The notes: generated by a model not told the origin, from the letters alone. A stretch of DNA of 64,000 bases from CAXBMB01 sp963976695 (GCA_963976695.1 CAXBMB010000010.1:3511-67510); one strand, 5' to 3'. Counted from the stretch's first letter, positions 1 through 9,156 are shown. A program made the numbers and translations.

Positions 1-302
1 ATTAGTTGCTTGACTTCATTTGACCCATGGAGGGCGGACGACCCTTGTAAAGCGGACATTGGTCAGTTTCCCGGTAGACGAAAGTGAACCACAAAAGCAA
101 ACCGGGAAGAGGCGAACCAGTCCCCTTCCCGATCCAACCAACCTAATTTCAGATCAGCCGGCGCAACAGCAAATTCGTGCCTTTAGCGACATTTTTTTGA
201 CCCACCGGCCCGACGCGGACCTGGGGTTGGGCCTTTCAAGCCGCCCTGGGCAATGCCCCCAATCGCCACCTGGCCGATCGACAGCCGCGCCAACCCGACG
301 GC
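1..302. other. Left-edge spacer without a recognisable gene
   Basis: No reading frame on either strand gives a recognisable protein. The minus-strand secF gene ends at its right border, so this is the 3' flank of the yajC-secD-secF operon. No clear hairpin followed by a T-run was found, so the end of the operon transcript may lie beyond the left edge. Confidence 0.4.
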
Positions 303-1250
303 TCAACTCTGCTCGACCGTCTGCGTGTCGCTCTCCTCCTCGTTGAGGACCAAGTGTTCGCGCCGCAAACGGAAGGTGTGGAGCAGTGGAACAGCCAAGG
401 CGATCGACGAGTAGGTGCCGATAAAAATACCCCAGATCAAACCCGCCGAAAAGCCACGTATCACTTCACCGCCGAAGAGATAGAGCGCCACCAAGGCCAA
501 CAGCGTGGTGAACGAGGTCAGCAAGGTGCGCGACAGTGTTTGATTGATGGAGTTGTTGAGCAACGCCAGCATCGGCATTTTTTTGTAGCGCCGCAAATTC
601 TCGCGCACCCGATCGAACACCACCACCGTATCGTTGATGGAGTAGCCCGCAACGGTCAACACCGCCGCCAAGGTGGACAGGTTAAACTCGATCTGCAGCA
701 GCGCGAAAAACCCAACCGTCGCCACCACATCGTGGATCAACGCCAGCAAGGAAGCGGCCGCGAACTGCCATTCGAAGCGAAACCAAATATACAGCGCGAT
801 GGCGCCCAGGGCCAAAACCGTGGCCAGGAAACCCGCCTGGCGCAGTTCCGCGCCCACTTTCGGGCCAACGAACTCAACCCGCCGGTATTCAGCAACCCGA
901 TCTCCTAATGTTTCCTTGACCAGGTTGATCGCGGCAATCTGTTCCTTTTCCTCACCATCCTGCCGTTGCAGGTTGATCAACACATCGGTCGGCGTGCCAA
1001 ATTCCTGCAGCGTGGCTTCGCCAATGCCCAGGTCGTTGATTTGGGCGCGCAAGGCCCCCAAATCCGCGACTTGCTTGGTGCGGATTTCAATCAGCGTACC
1101 ACCCTTGAAGTCGACGCCGAGATTGAGCCCCCTTACCAAGACCGAACCGATGGAAAGCAAAATCAGCAAAGCGGAAAACAACAGAAAAAGTTTCCGCTGA
1201 TCGACAAAATTAATGCCCAGATCCGTGGGCAGGCGTTTGATCAAAGCCAT
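303..1250 (-). CDS. secF: Protein translocase subunit SecF
   Basis: SecF is an inner-membrane RND-family subunit that works with SecD and YajC to use the proton-motive force in late steps of Sec export. The 315-residue protein has the family's usual length. A first membrane helix lies near residues 20-40, followed by the SecF signature NLGVDFKGGTLIEI, a periplasmic domain containing VGPKVGAEL, and a block of helices in the C-terminal half with the SINDTVVVFDRVREN motif. It starts with ATG, 13 bases after the secD stop, so it is translated from the same message. Identification rests on motifs and operon order. Confidence 0.97.
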   Translation of the reverse strand: MALIKRLPTDLGINFVDQRKLFLLFSALLILLSIGSVLVRGLNLGVDFKGGTLIEIRTKQVADLGALRAQINDLGIGEATLQEFGTPTDVLINLQRQDGEEKEQIAAINLVKETLGDRVAEYRRVEFVGPKVGAELRQAGFLATVLALGAIALYIWFRFEWQFAAASLLALIHDVVATVGFFALLQIEFNLSTLAAVLTVAGYSINDTVVVFDRVRENLRRYKKMPMLALLNNSINQTLSRTLLTSFTTLLALVALYLFGGEVIRGFSAGLIWGIFIGTYSSIALAVPLLHTFRLRREHLVLNEEESDTQTVEQS

Positions 1251-1263
1251 CTCATGCGCCTCC

Positions 1264-2853
1264 TTAAATGGGCAATTCTTGCACGCGTTTGCGGCGCAGC
1301 CATGTCACCACCAGCAGACGCGTTACCATGATGGCCGAGAACATCGAGGTGATGAGACCAATCGCCAAGGTGACGGCAAAGCCGCGCACCGGCCCGGTGC
1401 CGAAGTTGAACAGCAACAGCGCGGCGATCAAGGTGGTCAGATTGGAATCGAGAATCGTGGTCATCGCCCGGCGATAGCCGGAATCGACGGCTGAGACCGG
1501 ACCCCGACCCGCACGAACTTCTTCGCGTATGCGCTCGAAAATCAACACATTGGCGTCCACCGCCATGCCGATAGTCAACACGATCCCGGCGATGCCCGGC
1601 AAGGTGAGCGTGGCCTGCAGGACCGACAGCAGGGCACCCATCAAAATCAGGTTCACCAGCAAGGCAAAGCAAGCAATACTTCCGAACAGCCCATAGACCG
1701 CCACCATGAAGACGATCACCAGCACCAGCCCCAGCACCGACGCAAATTCACCGGCGGCAATCGAGTCCGCGCCCAGACCCGGCCCGACCGAACGCTCCTC
1801 CATCACCGTCAGTTCGGCCGGCAAGGCGCCGGCCCGCAGCAACAGCGCCAGATCCTGTGCTTCCTGGGTGCTGAAACTGCCGGAAATGATGCCTGATCCG
1901 CCCAGGATGGGCTCGTTAATTCGCGGCGCGGAGATTACCTTGCCGTCGAGAATGATGGCAAAGAGGCGGCCAACATTTTCCCGCTGGGTGGCCTTGGCGA
2001 ATTTCTGCGCCCCCACCGTATCAAAGCGGAAGGAAACCACCGGCTGGGCGTCCTGAAAGGTGGCTTGCGCATCGACGAGATTTTCGCCGCTGACAATCAC
2101 CCGGTTGCTGACGACGTAAGAAAACGGCCGCCCGGACGCGCCTTGATCGGCCGACGGCAGCAGCTTGTGGCCCGCCGGGACGCGATCAACACCCGGGATA
2201 AGGTCGCTGTTGACGAACTGGAAGGTCAACTTGGCGGTCTGGCCAATCAGGTCCTTCACCCGCTCGGGATCGTCGATCCCGGGCAATTGGATGAGAATGC
2301 GATCATCGCCTTGCCGCTGAATCGTCGGCTCCTTGGTGCCGGTTTCATCGATCCGTCGGCGAATGATCTCGATCGACTGCTGCATCACCGCGCTGCGCCG
2401 CTCTCGCTGGCTCGCCTCGCTCAGGGTAATGCTGCCATCGCCGTTGTCTTCAAACAGCAGCAGGTCCTGCGGGCCGAGCATCGGCCCCAGCAAGGCGCGC
2501 GCCTGATCGATCTGAGCCGGATCCTTCAAGCCAAAAAGGATTTTACTGCCTTCAATGCGAAGATTGCGATAGGTAAACGGCTTGCCAGCAGCATCCTTGT
2601 TCGCGCGCAGTTCACCGCGAACACTGTCGACAATCGACTCGAGCTGTTCGCGAAAGACGGTATTTACGTCCACCTGCAAAAGAAGATAACTGCCGCCGCG
2701 CAGGTCGAGGCCGAGATTAATCTGCTGACTGGGCAACCAACCGGGCAGAGAATTCAAGGTATCGCGCTTGACGAAATTGGGGGCAGCGTAGACCAGCCCA
2801 AGCAGAATCACGCCAAAAACGACGAACCACTGCCATCGCGGGATCTGAATCAT
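1264..2853 (-). CDS. secD: Protein translocase subunit SecD
   Basis: SecD is the larger RND-type partner of SecF. Its 529 residues begin with one membrane helix (about residues 8-25) and the motif LGLDLRGGSYLLLQVD, continue with a large periplasmic P1 domain, and end with a five-helix region holding GIAGIVLTIGMAVDANVLIFERIREE without its first bases split off. Length and motif order are typical of a stand-alone proteobacterial SecD. It starts with ATG between yajC and secF. The 125-base yajC-secD spacer carries a strong hairpin, which may tune message stability within the operon. Confidence 0.97.
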   Translation of the reverse strand: MIQIPRWQWFVVFGVILLGLVYAAPNFVKRDTLNSLPGWLPSQQINLGLDLRGGSYLLLQVDVNTVFREQLESIVDSVRGELRANKDAAGKPFTYRNLRIEGSKILFGLKDPAQIDQARALLGPMLGPQDLLLFEDNGDGSITLSEASQRERRSAVMQQSIEIIRRRIDETGTKEPTIQRQGDDRILIQLPGIDDPERVKDLIGQTAKLTFQFVNSDLIPGVDRVPAGHKLLPSADQGASGRPFSYVVSNRVIVSGENLVDAQATFQDAQPVVSFRFDTVGAQKFAKATQRENVGRLFAIILDGKVISAPRINEPILGGSGIISGSFSTQEAQDLALLLRAGALPAELTVMEERSVGPGLGADSIAAGEFASVLGLVLVIVFMVAVYGLFGSIACFALLVNLILMGALLSVLQATLTLPGIAGIVLTIGMAVDANVLIFERIREEVRAGRGPVSAVDSGYRRAMTTILDSNLTTLIAALLLFNFGTGPVRGFAVTLAIGLITSMFSAIMVTRLLVVTWLRRKRVQELPI

Positions 2854-2884
2854 TGCCTGACCTTATTCAAAAAGACTTAATTTC

Positions 2885-2926
2885 GCGACCGGCCGGACTC
2901 CATAGGAGTCCCGCTCTTGTGGTCGC
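2885..2926 (-). promoter_or_regulatory. Two-tier hairpin in the yajC-secD spacer
   Basis: An inner perfect stem GGACTCC/GGAGTCC (2895-2901 with 2905-2911, loop of three) is enclosed by an outer stem GCGACC/GGTCGC (2885-2890 with 2921-2926). No T-run follows on the minus strand, so it looks like an RNA processing or stability element, not a terminator. Its function is inferred from position only. Confidence 0.4.
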
Positions 2927-2978
2927 TATCCGATGGAAAACAGGCAGTCCGAAGTCCGCCCGCTTCACAGTCTCAGGC

Positions 2979-3347
2979 TCAATCCTTGGCGAGGGTCTTG
3001 CTTTTCTTGCTTTCCGCCTTGGGCGCGTCGCCCGCGGATCTATTCAAAACATCGCCCAAGGTGTGCTTTGCCGCACGAACCTTGACACCCTCGGCCAGTT
3101 CCAGCTCGACCACCAAGTCATCAACCACCTTGGTCACCTTTGCATAGAGCCCACCGGCGGTGAGAACCTCGTCGCCCCGCTTGACTGCGGCGATCATTGA
3201 CTTGTGCTGTTTCGCCTTCTTCTGCTGTGGCCGAATCAGCAGAAAATAGAAGACCGCAAAAATCAAGATCAGCGGCAGAAAGGAGGTCAGCAAATCCGCG
3301 CTGCCAGCTCCACCGGCGCCCTGCGCAAAAGCTTGGGAAATAAACAT
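2979..3347 (-). CDS. yajC: Preprotein translocase accessory subunit YajC
   Basis: YajC is a small single-span inner-membrane protein that associates with SecDF. The 122-residue product has an N-terminal hydrophobic helix (about residues 24-42, LPLILIFAVFYFLLIRPQQKK), whose RPQQK end is the family hallmark. A soluble SH3-like part follows with RGDEVLTAGGLYAKV, then a lysine-rich tail. It is the first gene of the minus-strand yajC-secD-secF operon. Its promoter should lie in the divergent spacer shared with the DUF815 ATPase. Confidence 0.95.
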   Translation of the reverse strand: MFISQAFAQGAGGAGSADLLTSFLPLILIFAVFYFLLIRPQQKKAKQHKSMIAAVKRGDEVLTAGGLYAKVTKVVDDLVVELELAEGVKVRAAKHTLGDVLNRSAGDAPKAESKKSKTLAKD

Positions 3348-3795
3348 CTTTGTTCCTTACCATTTTGTTTCATGGCGCTCTGCCGATCAGACACCGGCGG
3401 CCGTGTGGCAACGCACCCGCGCGGACTATAGCGCCACCGACGCGAATTGCAATGTTCGCACAGGCCCAGCTTCGCCAGTCCTGCGCCGCCGGCTTTCACG
3501 TCACCGGCAAACAGTCCGCTTTGCCAAAATTACCCGGCGAAGGGCGGTCGCGCAGCGCCGCCGCCGCCTTTTGCGCAAATCAGCCGTGCCCAGCCGTCTG
3601 TTGACCCGGAGGACAGCTTTCTCTTAGGGTCAGCGCCACCGTAACCGCTTCGTCTAAATGGCGTTGAATTGAAATTATTCAACAGAGATATTACACTCAA
3701 GATCAATAGGTTAACGCAAAATTATCTTGCGTCGACCGCCAACGACTGGCACGGCGCAACGCCGCGTGCCGATCCGGTTCAACAGAAAGCGCCCC
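3348..3795. promoter_or_regulatory. Divergent spacer, yajC / DUF815 ATPase, with an operator-like palindrome
   Basis: This 448-base divergent intergenic region has no credible gene. Near its right end is an inverted repeat GTTGAAT-N7-ATTCAAC at 3663-3683, about 113 bases before the ATPase start and inside the only AT-rich part of the spacer. It may be an operator or part of a promoter for the plus-strand gene. The regulator is unknown. Confidence 0.35.
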
Positions 3796-4692
3796 ATGAG
3801 TTCCACACCCGCCTTGCCGACCAAAGACGCCACCCATGACCTGCTGCTTCGAATCACCGAGGCGCTGGAACGCCTTGCGCCGCTGGAAACCCGCCGATTC
3901 GACGTCGATCAGGCCGATGTTTTTGTCTGGCATGCCGATTCGGAAATATTGGAGCCGGTCGAGAAGGTCAACCGCGTGGAGCTGGAACTGCTCAAGGGCA
4001 TCGGCCCGCAGGCCAACCAACTGCTCGAGAACACCCGGTTTTTCGCGGCCGGCCTGCCAGCCAACAACACCCTGCTGTGGGGCGCGCGGGGTACCGGAAA
4101 ATCATCGCTGGTAAAGGCCGCCCACGCCGCCGTTTCCCAGGAACGGGCCCAATCCGGTGCGGCTGGATTGCTCAAGCTGGTGGAGATCCACCGTGAGGAT
4201 ATCCCCAGCCTGCCGCGACTGCTGACCGACCTTCGCAGCGTAACCGAGCGACAGTTCATCCTCTTTTGTGACGACCTTTCCTTTGACAACGACGACGCCA
4301 GCTACAAATCGTTGAAGTCGGTGCTGGACGGCGGCGTTGAAGGCCGCCCGGCCAACGTAATTTTTTACGCCACCTCCAACCGGCGGCACCTGCTGCCCCG
4401 CGACATGATCGAGAACGAACGCTCCACCGCCATCAACGCCAGTGAAGCGGTGGAGGAAAAGGTCAGCCTGTCCGACCGCTTCGGACTGTGGCTGGGTTTT
4501 CACAACTGCGATCAGCAGACCTTTCTGGAGATGATCTATGGCTATGCCCAGCACTACGATTTCAATCTCAGCCAGGAAGAACTGAAAACCAAGGCTATTG
4601 AGTGGTCGGTTACCCGTGGCGCGCGTTCCGGGCGGGTCGCCTGGCAGTTCGTCCAGGATCTGGCTGGTCATCTCGGCAAAAAGCTCGATTGA
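3796..4692 (+). CDS. DUF815-family AAA ATPase
   Basis: This is a soluble P-loop ATPase of the DUF815 family; its cellular role is not established. The Walker A motif GARGTGKSS lies near residues 96-104, and a Walker B-like segment FILFCDDLSF lies near 154-163. The C-terminal part (SLSDRFGLWLGFHNCDQQ) resembles the AAA lid in these proteins. An upstream in-frame TTG at 3727 would add 23 basic residues, but the ATG at 3796 starts the conserved sequence, giving 298 residues. It converges with the M23 lipoprotein gene. Genes of this family often sit beside yajC-secDF in alphaproteobacteria, which is an association only. Confidence 0.85.
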   Translation: MSSTPALPTKDATHDLLLRITEALERLAPLETRRFDVDQADVFVWHADSEILEPVEKVNRVELELLKGIGPQANQLLENTRFFAAGLPANNTLLWGARGTGKSSLVKAAHAAVSQERAQSGAAGLLKLVEIHREDIPSLPRLLTDLRSVTERQFILFCDDLSFDNDDASYKSLKSVLDGGVEGRPANVIFYATSNRRHLLPRDMIENERSTAINASEAVEEKVSLSDRFGLWLGFHNCDQQTFLEMIYGYAQHYDFNLSQEELKTKAIEWSVTRGARSGRVAWQFVQDLAGHLGKKLD

Positions 4693-4742
4693 CCTCCCGG
4701 CTGGCGGACACCCTCCCTCTTATCGATTGAACAGAGGCGGAT

Positions 4743-5831
4743 TCAGCTGGCGACGTCTTCGAGCAGCGCGACGGGATCGAGCGGTCGAATGCCTTTGCGC
4801 AATTCAAAGTGCAGTTGCGGCCGCGAGACGCTGCCGCTGCGCCCGACGCGACCGATGGGTTGACCGCGCCGAACCACCTGCCCGCGCGACACCGTAAGAC
4901 TGTCGGCATGGGCATAGGCCGAGACCCAGCCGTCGGCGTGTTTCAGCAGCAAGAGATTGCCAAAGCCGCGCAGGCCGTCGCCCACATAGGCCACCACGCC
5001 GTTCTCGGCCGCCAGGATCGGCGTGCCCTTGGGCGCGGAGATGTTGACGCCGTCGTTGTGCAGCTTACCCGCTTGCGGGCCATAGGGCGTCAGAATGGGG
5101 CCGTTGACCGGCCAGGCGAATTTTTTCCCGGCGCGCGCGGGCGGTTGGGGCAAGGGGCCGGTCGTCCAGGGTTTTTTGGCCGCCGTGCCGACCAGGTTGA
5201 CCCTTTGCGCCGGCGCCGGAGTCGGTTCGCTGGCGCTGGCGGGCCGGCTGCCGGCGCCAAGCCCGGCCGGCGCGCTTGGCGATTGGACCGGGTTCACCGG
5301 CTGGGCCGCTGCCGCCTGCAATGACGGCCGGGACTCCGGCAGCAGCAACAGCTGGCCCACGGTCACGCTGTAGGGCGCAGCCAAGCGATTGAGGCGAACC
5401 AACTCCGAGCGATCGACGTTATAGAGACGGGAAACGCCATAGATGGTGTCATCGGCAACGATCCGGTGGATGCGCTGGGTTGGCGCCTGCAACGCCTGAC
5501 CGACCTGCAAGCCATAGGGTGGCCGCAGGTTATTGCTGTCGATCAGCGCGCGCAGCGGAACATTGAGCCCGCGCGAAATGCCATAGAGGGTATCGCCGCG
5601 TTGCACCACATAGACGCCGCCCTCCGCCTTGAGAGGCCGCCGGAGCCGCGGCGCGGTCGCCTGAGCGGCTGGGCTGCGCACGGTCTTGGCGTTCTTATTC
5701 TGCTCGGCCAACAGCCGGTCATACTGTCGAATGCGTTCCGGATTGGAGCAGGCTGAAAGGGCGACAAGCACCACGGCAAGCGCCAACAAGCCGCCGCGAT
5801 ATCTTTTTCCTGCCACCGCTAACCGCCCCAC
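4743..5831 (-). CDS. nlpD: NlpD-like LysM / M23 lipoprotein with degenerate zinc site
   Basis: This is a periplasm-facing lipoprotein of the LytM/NlpD type, which in relatives binds peptidoglycan and activates amidases at division. I place the start at a GTG at 5831, preceded by GGGAG at good spacing. That gives a short basic leader, a hydrophobic stretch and the lipobox LSAC with the lipid Cys at residue 28. Two LysM repeats follow (VYVVQRGDTLYGIS and IVADDTIYGVS), then a proline-rich linker and the C-terminal M23 domain. The usual HxGxD motif reads HNDGVN and the usual HxH reads QLH, so key zinc ligands are replaced. Loss of ligands suggests an activator without enzyme activity. It follows surE-pcm, as nlpD does in many proteobacteria. 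Confidence 0.88.
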   Translation of the reverse strand: MGRLAVAGKRYRGGLLALAVVLVALSACSNPERIRQYDRLLAEQNKNAKTVRSPAAQATAPRLRRPLKAEGGVYVVQRGDTLYGISRGLNVPLRALIDSNNLRPPYGLQVGQALQAPTQRIHRIVADDTIYGVSRLYNVDRSELVRLNRLAAPYSVTVGQLLLLPESRPSLQAAAAQPVNPVQSPSAPAGLGAGSRPASASEPTPAPAQRVNLVGTAAKKPWTTGPLPQPPARAGKKFAWPVNGPILTPYGPQAGKLHNDGVNISAPKGTPILAAENGVVAYVGDGLRGFGNLLLLKHADGWVSAYAHADSLTVSRGQVVRRGQPIGRVGRSGSVSRPQLHFELRKGIRPLDPVALLEDVAS

Positions 5832-5902
5832 CCCTTGCTCCCCATCAAACCGATTTCCCCGCGCCCCGGCTTGGCTCAAAGCCAAAGTCTTGGGCCCGGA
5901 GT

Positions 5903-5941
5903 CGCGGGCCTGTTTCGCGGGCCTGTTTTGTGGACCTGGTC
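5903..5941. repeat. 13-bp tandem repeat upstream of the nlpD-like gene
   Basis: CGCGGGCCTGTTT occurs twice without a mismatch (5903-5915, 5916-5928) and is followed by a decayed third unit. It sits in the pcm/nlpD-like spacer and is one of a series of spacer-specific short tandem repeats in this window. Confidence 0.6.
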
Positions 5942-6040
5942 CACAGCGTCGGACCGCCCGTTCAATGAGAACAAAATAAGGGGCAGCGGAAATGACACAA
6001 GGAAAGATCGGTGAAAGAGCTTTAAAAGATCAGCAATAGA

Positions 6041-6694
6041 TCAGCCTGAAGCGCTTTTTTCGTCCGGCAGTTCGGCCACCAGCGGAACAAAGCGCACCAG
6101 GCCCAACTCTTCCCTGGCAATTCCTTCGGGCGTTTTGGTCAGGCGAACCAGCATCTGCTCGCGTCCCTGCCCGCCCACCGGCAACACCATGATTCCGCCG
6201 TCCTTCAGTTGCTTGAGCAGCGGCTCGGGGGCGAACTCGGCGGCGCAGGTCACGATAATGCGGTCGAAAGTCCGCTGTTCGGGCCACCCCTTGCTGCCAT
6301 CGCCGAAGCGCGCGGTGATGTTGTGCAGCCTGAGCTGCTGGAACCGCTTTTCGGCTTCGGTCAACAGCTCGCGGTGGCGCTCAATGGTGTAGACCCGGCG
6401 GCAAACCCTGGACAGGATGGCCGCCTGATAGCCGGAGCCCGTCCCGATTTCCAGTACGGTTTTCTGCTTATCGGTCTTCAGCGCCTGGGTCATCATGGCG
6501 ACGACCTGCGGCTGGCTCAGCGTCTGCCCAAGACCGATGGGCAGGGCGATATTCTCGTAGGCCTGATCCTGAAAGGAGGGCGGCACGAACAGCTCGCGCG
6601 GGATGCGCTCCAGCGCGGACAAGGTGGCGGTATCGTGAATACCACCGCGTCGCAACTGCATCAGCAGCCGAATTTTACGCGGCGGATGTGTCAC
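6041..6694 (-). CDS. pcm: Protein-L-isoaspartate O-methyltransferase
   Basis: Pcm transfers a methyl group from S-adenosylmethionine to isoaspartyl residues to start repair of aged proteins in the cytoplasm. The 217-residue sequence has the family motif GLGQTLSQP with the conserved serine (about residues 55-63), SAM motif I VLEIGTGSGYQAAIL, and the C-terminal DGGIMVLPVGG segment. It starts with GTG, whose TG is shared with the surE stop (GTGA), so translation is probably coupled to surE. The surE-pcm pairing is widely conserved. A second, catalytically altered PCMT-like protein lies at 38226-38879. Confidence 0.95.
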   Translation of the reverse strand: MTHPPRKIRLLMQLRRGGIHDTATLSALERIPRELFVPPSFQDQAYENIALPIGLGQTLSQPQVVAMMTQALKTDKQKTVLEIGTGSGYQAAILSRVCRRVYTIERHRELLTEAEKRFQQLRLHNITARFGDGSKGWPEQRTFDRIIVTCAAEFAPEPLLKQLKDGGIMVLPVGGQGREQMLVRLTKTPEGIAREELGLVRFVPLVAELPDEKSASG

Positions 6695-7473
6695 CCCAAC
6701 AGCTCCTCAAGTTCCCCAAGCATCCCTTTGTGCGTCAGATCCAGATGCAAAGGGGTAACCGAAATATGACCTGAATAGATTAACGAAAGATCAGTGCCAA
6801 TGTTCGGGGACTGGTGATCGGCGAAGTCGCCGATCCAAACATAGGGTCGACCGGAAGGCGCCTTGCCTTCGACCAGCTGAACCTGGGCGGCGCGCCGTCC
6901 CTGGCTGCCCACCTTCACCCCCTTGACCTGTTCGGCGGTCAACGGCGGGAAGTTGATATTCATCAGCGTGTCGGCGGGCCAGTCCTGGGAGGCAAGCAGT
7001 TGGATCAGCCCGGCCGCATAAACCTTTACCGGGGCAAAGTCGGTGTTGCCCTCGGGCCGACGCACCTGGCTCAGGGCAAAAGCCCGCACCCCCAGCAAGG
7101 TGGCCTCCATCGCCACCGCCACCGTTCCCGAATAGCCAACATCCTCGGCCATGTTGCCGCCATGGTTGACCCCGGACAGCACCAGGCCCGGTTTTTTGTC
7201 CGCCAGGATTTTGTTCACCGCCACGACCACGCAGTCGGTGGGCGTGCCATCGACGGAATAGCGTTGCGCGCCGAGCCGGCGGACAAAAACCGGCCGCCGA
7301 ATGGTAAGTGCATGACTTGCCGCCGACTGCTCGGTTTCAGGCGCCACCACCCAAACGTCATCGCTCAGTTGCCGGGCCACCTCCTCCAGCACCTTAAGGC
7401 CGGGGGCGTGAATGCCGTCGTCATTGGAAATAAGGATTCGCTGGCCGGCCAACGGTTTGGATAGATCAGTCAT
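6691..7473 (-). CDS. surE: 5'/3'-nucleotidase SurE
   Basis: SurE is a metal-dependent phosphatase acting on nucleoside monophosphates and short polyphosphate. The 260-residue protein carries the N-terminal metal site ILISNDDGIHAPG (residues 13-25) and the later conserved segments LVLSGVNHGGNMAEDVGYSGTVAVA and MNINFP, each in its normal place. It starts with ATG inside the end of serS (8-base overlap), and its stop overlaps the pcm start, so serS-surE-pcm form one translationally linked unit. Confidence 0.96.
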   Translation of the reverse strand: MTDLSKPLAGQRILISNDDGIHAPGLKVLEEVARQLSDDVWVVAPETEQSAASHALTIRRPVFVRRLGAQRYSVDGTPTDCVVVAVNKILADKKPGLVLSGVNHGGNMAEDVGYSGTVAVAMEATLLGVRAFALSQVRRPEGNTDFAPVKVYAAGLIQLLASQDWPADTLMNINFPPLTAEQVKGVKVGSQGRRAAQVQLVEGKAPSGRPYVWIGDFADHQSPNIGTDLSLIYSGHISVTPLHLDLTHKGMLGELEELLG

Positions 7474-8743
7474 TGGTTGTCAGAACCTCCAGGCCACCCA
7501 TGTAAGGCCGCAACGCGGCGGGGATTTTAATCGAGCCGTCGGCCTGCTGGCCATTTTCCATCACCGCGATCAGCGCCCGCCCCACCGCCACGCCGGAGCC
7601 GTTGAGGGTATGCACGAACTCGGTTGACTTGCCCTGAGCCGGGCGGAAGCGCGCCTTCATCCGCCGCGCCTGGAAGTCGCCACAGGTCGAACAGGACGAA
7701 ATTTCGCGATAGGTGTTTTGGCCCGGAACCCAGACCTCCAGGTCATAGGTACGGCGCGCGGCAAAGCCGGTGTCGCCGCTGCACAGCTTCATCACCCGGT
7801 AATGCAGTCCCAGGCGTTGCAACACGGTTTCCGCGCAGGCCGTCATGCGCTCCAGCTCTGCTTCCGAATTGTCTGGATGGACCACGGAAACCATCTCCAC
7901 CTTGTCGAACTGATGCTGACGCAGCATGCCGCGGGTATCCTTGCCGGCCGAGCCGGCCTCGGAACGGAAACAGGGCGTCAGCGCGGCAAAGCGCAGCGGC
8001 AGCGCTTCCTCGCTGAGGATTTGCTCGGCCACCAGATTGGTCAAGGGCACCTCGGCGGTTGGGATCATCCAATGATCGTTGGTGGTCCTGAAAAGGTCCT
8101 CGCCAAACTTCGGCAGCTGGCCGGTGCCATAGAGCGCCGCGTCGCGCACCAGATAAGGTGGAATGACTTCGGTGTAGCCGTGTTCGGTGACGTGAAGATC
8201 AAGCATGAACTGGCCGATGGCCCGATGCAGACGCGCCACCCCGCTGCGCATCACCACGAAGCGCGCGCCGGACAGGCGCGCAGCGGCGTCAAAGTCCATG
8301 CCGCCCAGGGCTTCACCCAACTCAAAGTGCTGTTTCGGCGCGAAGTCCAGCACCGGCCGATCACCGACGACGCGGATCTCGGCGTTGTCGGCCTCATCGT
8401 TGCCGTCGGGCACGTCGTCATACAGGCTGTTGGGCAGGCCGCCGAGCAGGTCGAGAAGCTCGTGGCCCAGTTCCCGGTCTTGCTCTTCCAACGCCGTGAA
8501 GCGGGATTTGATTTGGGCGACCTCCGCCATCACCGCGCTGGCGTCCTCACCCTTGTGCATCAACACACCGATCTGCTTGGAGATCTCGTTGCGCCTTGCT
8601 TGCAATTCCTGGAGCGTGGTCTGGGCTTGGCGGCGCTGGCCGTCGAGCGCCAAAACCTTGGCGGACTGAGGCTCGAAGTTCCGACGCCGCAGAACGGCGT
8701 CAAATTCTTCGGGCGCTTCACGAATCCACTTGAGGTCATACAT
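7466..8743 (-). CDS. serS: Serine--tRNA ligase
   Basis: SerS is a class II aminoacyl-tRNA synthetase that charges tRNA-Ser, and tRNA-Sec where present. The 425-residue sequence has the N-terminal coiled-coil arm (about residues 28-105), motif 2 (TPCFRSEAGSAGKDTRGMLRQHQF, here with fragments TPCFRSEAGS and RGMLRQHQFDKVE) and motif 3 near the C terminus (LNGSGVAVGRALIAVMEN). Length is standard. The ATG at 8743 has a weak ribosome site and lies 17 bases from a CTAGAGT box. Confidence 0.97.
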   Translation of the reverse strand: MYDLKWIREAPEEFDAVLRRRNFEPQSAKVLALDGQRRQAQTTLQELQARRNEISKQIGVLMHKGEDASAVMAEVAQIKSRFTALEEQDRELGHELLDLLGGLPNSLYDDVPDGNDEADNAEIRVVGDRPVLDFAPKQHFELGEALGGMDFDAAARLSGARFVVMRSGVARLHRAIGQFMLDLHVTEHGYTEVIPPYLVRDAALYGTGQLPKFGEDLFRTTNDHWMIPTAEVPLTNLVAEQILSEEALPLRFAALTPCFRSEAGSAGKDTRGMLRQHQFDKVEMVSVVHPDNSEAELERMTACAETVLQRLGLHYRVMKLCSGDTGFAARRTYDLEVWVPGQNTYREISSCSTCGDFQARRMKARFRPAQGKSTEFVHTLNGSGVAVGRALIAVMENGQQADGSIKIPAALRPYMGGLEVLTTND

Positions 8744-9156
8744 TGCATCAGTCTCATGGCTAGAGTGTGTTCGGCTTGGAACGACGCGCGTCGCGCTTTG
8801 CCCCTGGGGTCAATCACCCTCCAATCGGGTGATAAAAGGCGGAGTCGCGGCGCCCATGCCGGTCGGGCGTGAAATACCTCACCCAATCGGTCAGGCGCTT
8901 ATAGAACCTTCCGCCGCTGGCGTCCACGCGTCGCAACCGGCAAAAGCCGATGTTTTGCCATTCGGCCCGACCCACGCGGTGGGGTCAACGCGGTGGGGCC
9001 AACGCCCGAGGACGGGGCTGCAAAGCAAGAGGCCGCCCCTGCCCTGGTAACAGACAGCGGCGGCCTCGTTCACAAGCCGGCGGATTACTGCGGCACCCTA
9101 CCCCGGCGCATTACTGCGACAGTGTCGATGGCCATTCCAACCAACCGCCACGCCGA
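8744..9156. other. serS/tatC spacer: CTAGAGT box, 14-bp repeat, hairpin
   Basis: No gene is seen. The spacer holds a CTAGAGT box at 8760-8766, two tandem copies of a 14-bp unit at 8974-8987 and 8988-9001 (ACGCGGTGGGGTCA, then the same with one change), and an inverted repeat GAGGCCGCC/GGCGGCCTC (9029-9037 with 9059-9067). The inverted repeat lies just past the tatC stop and could end the tat transcript, although its T-run is poor. Confidence 0.45.

Noticed and set aside
20..346. 108-codon plus-strand frame at the left edge
   Set aside because: Low-complexity, Pro/Arg-rich, no similarity, no ribosome site, and it runs into the secF 3' end.
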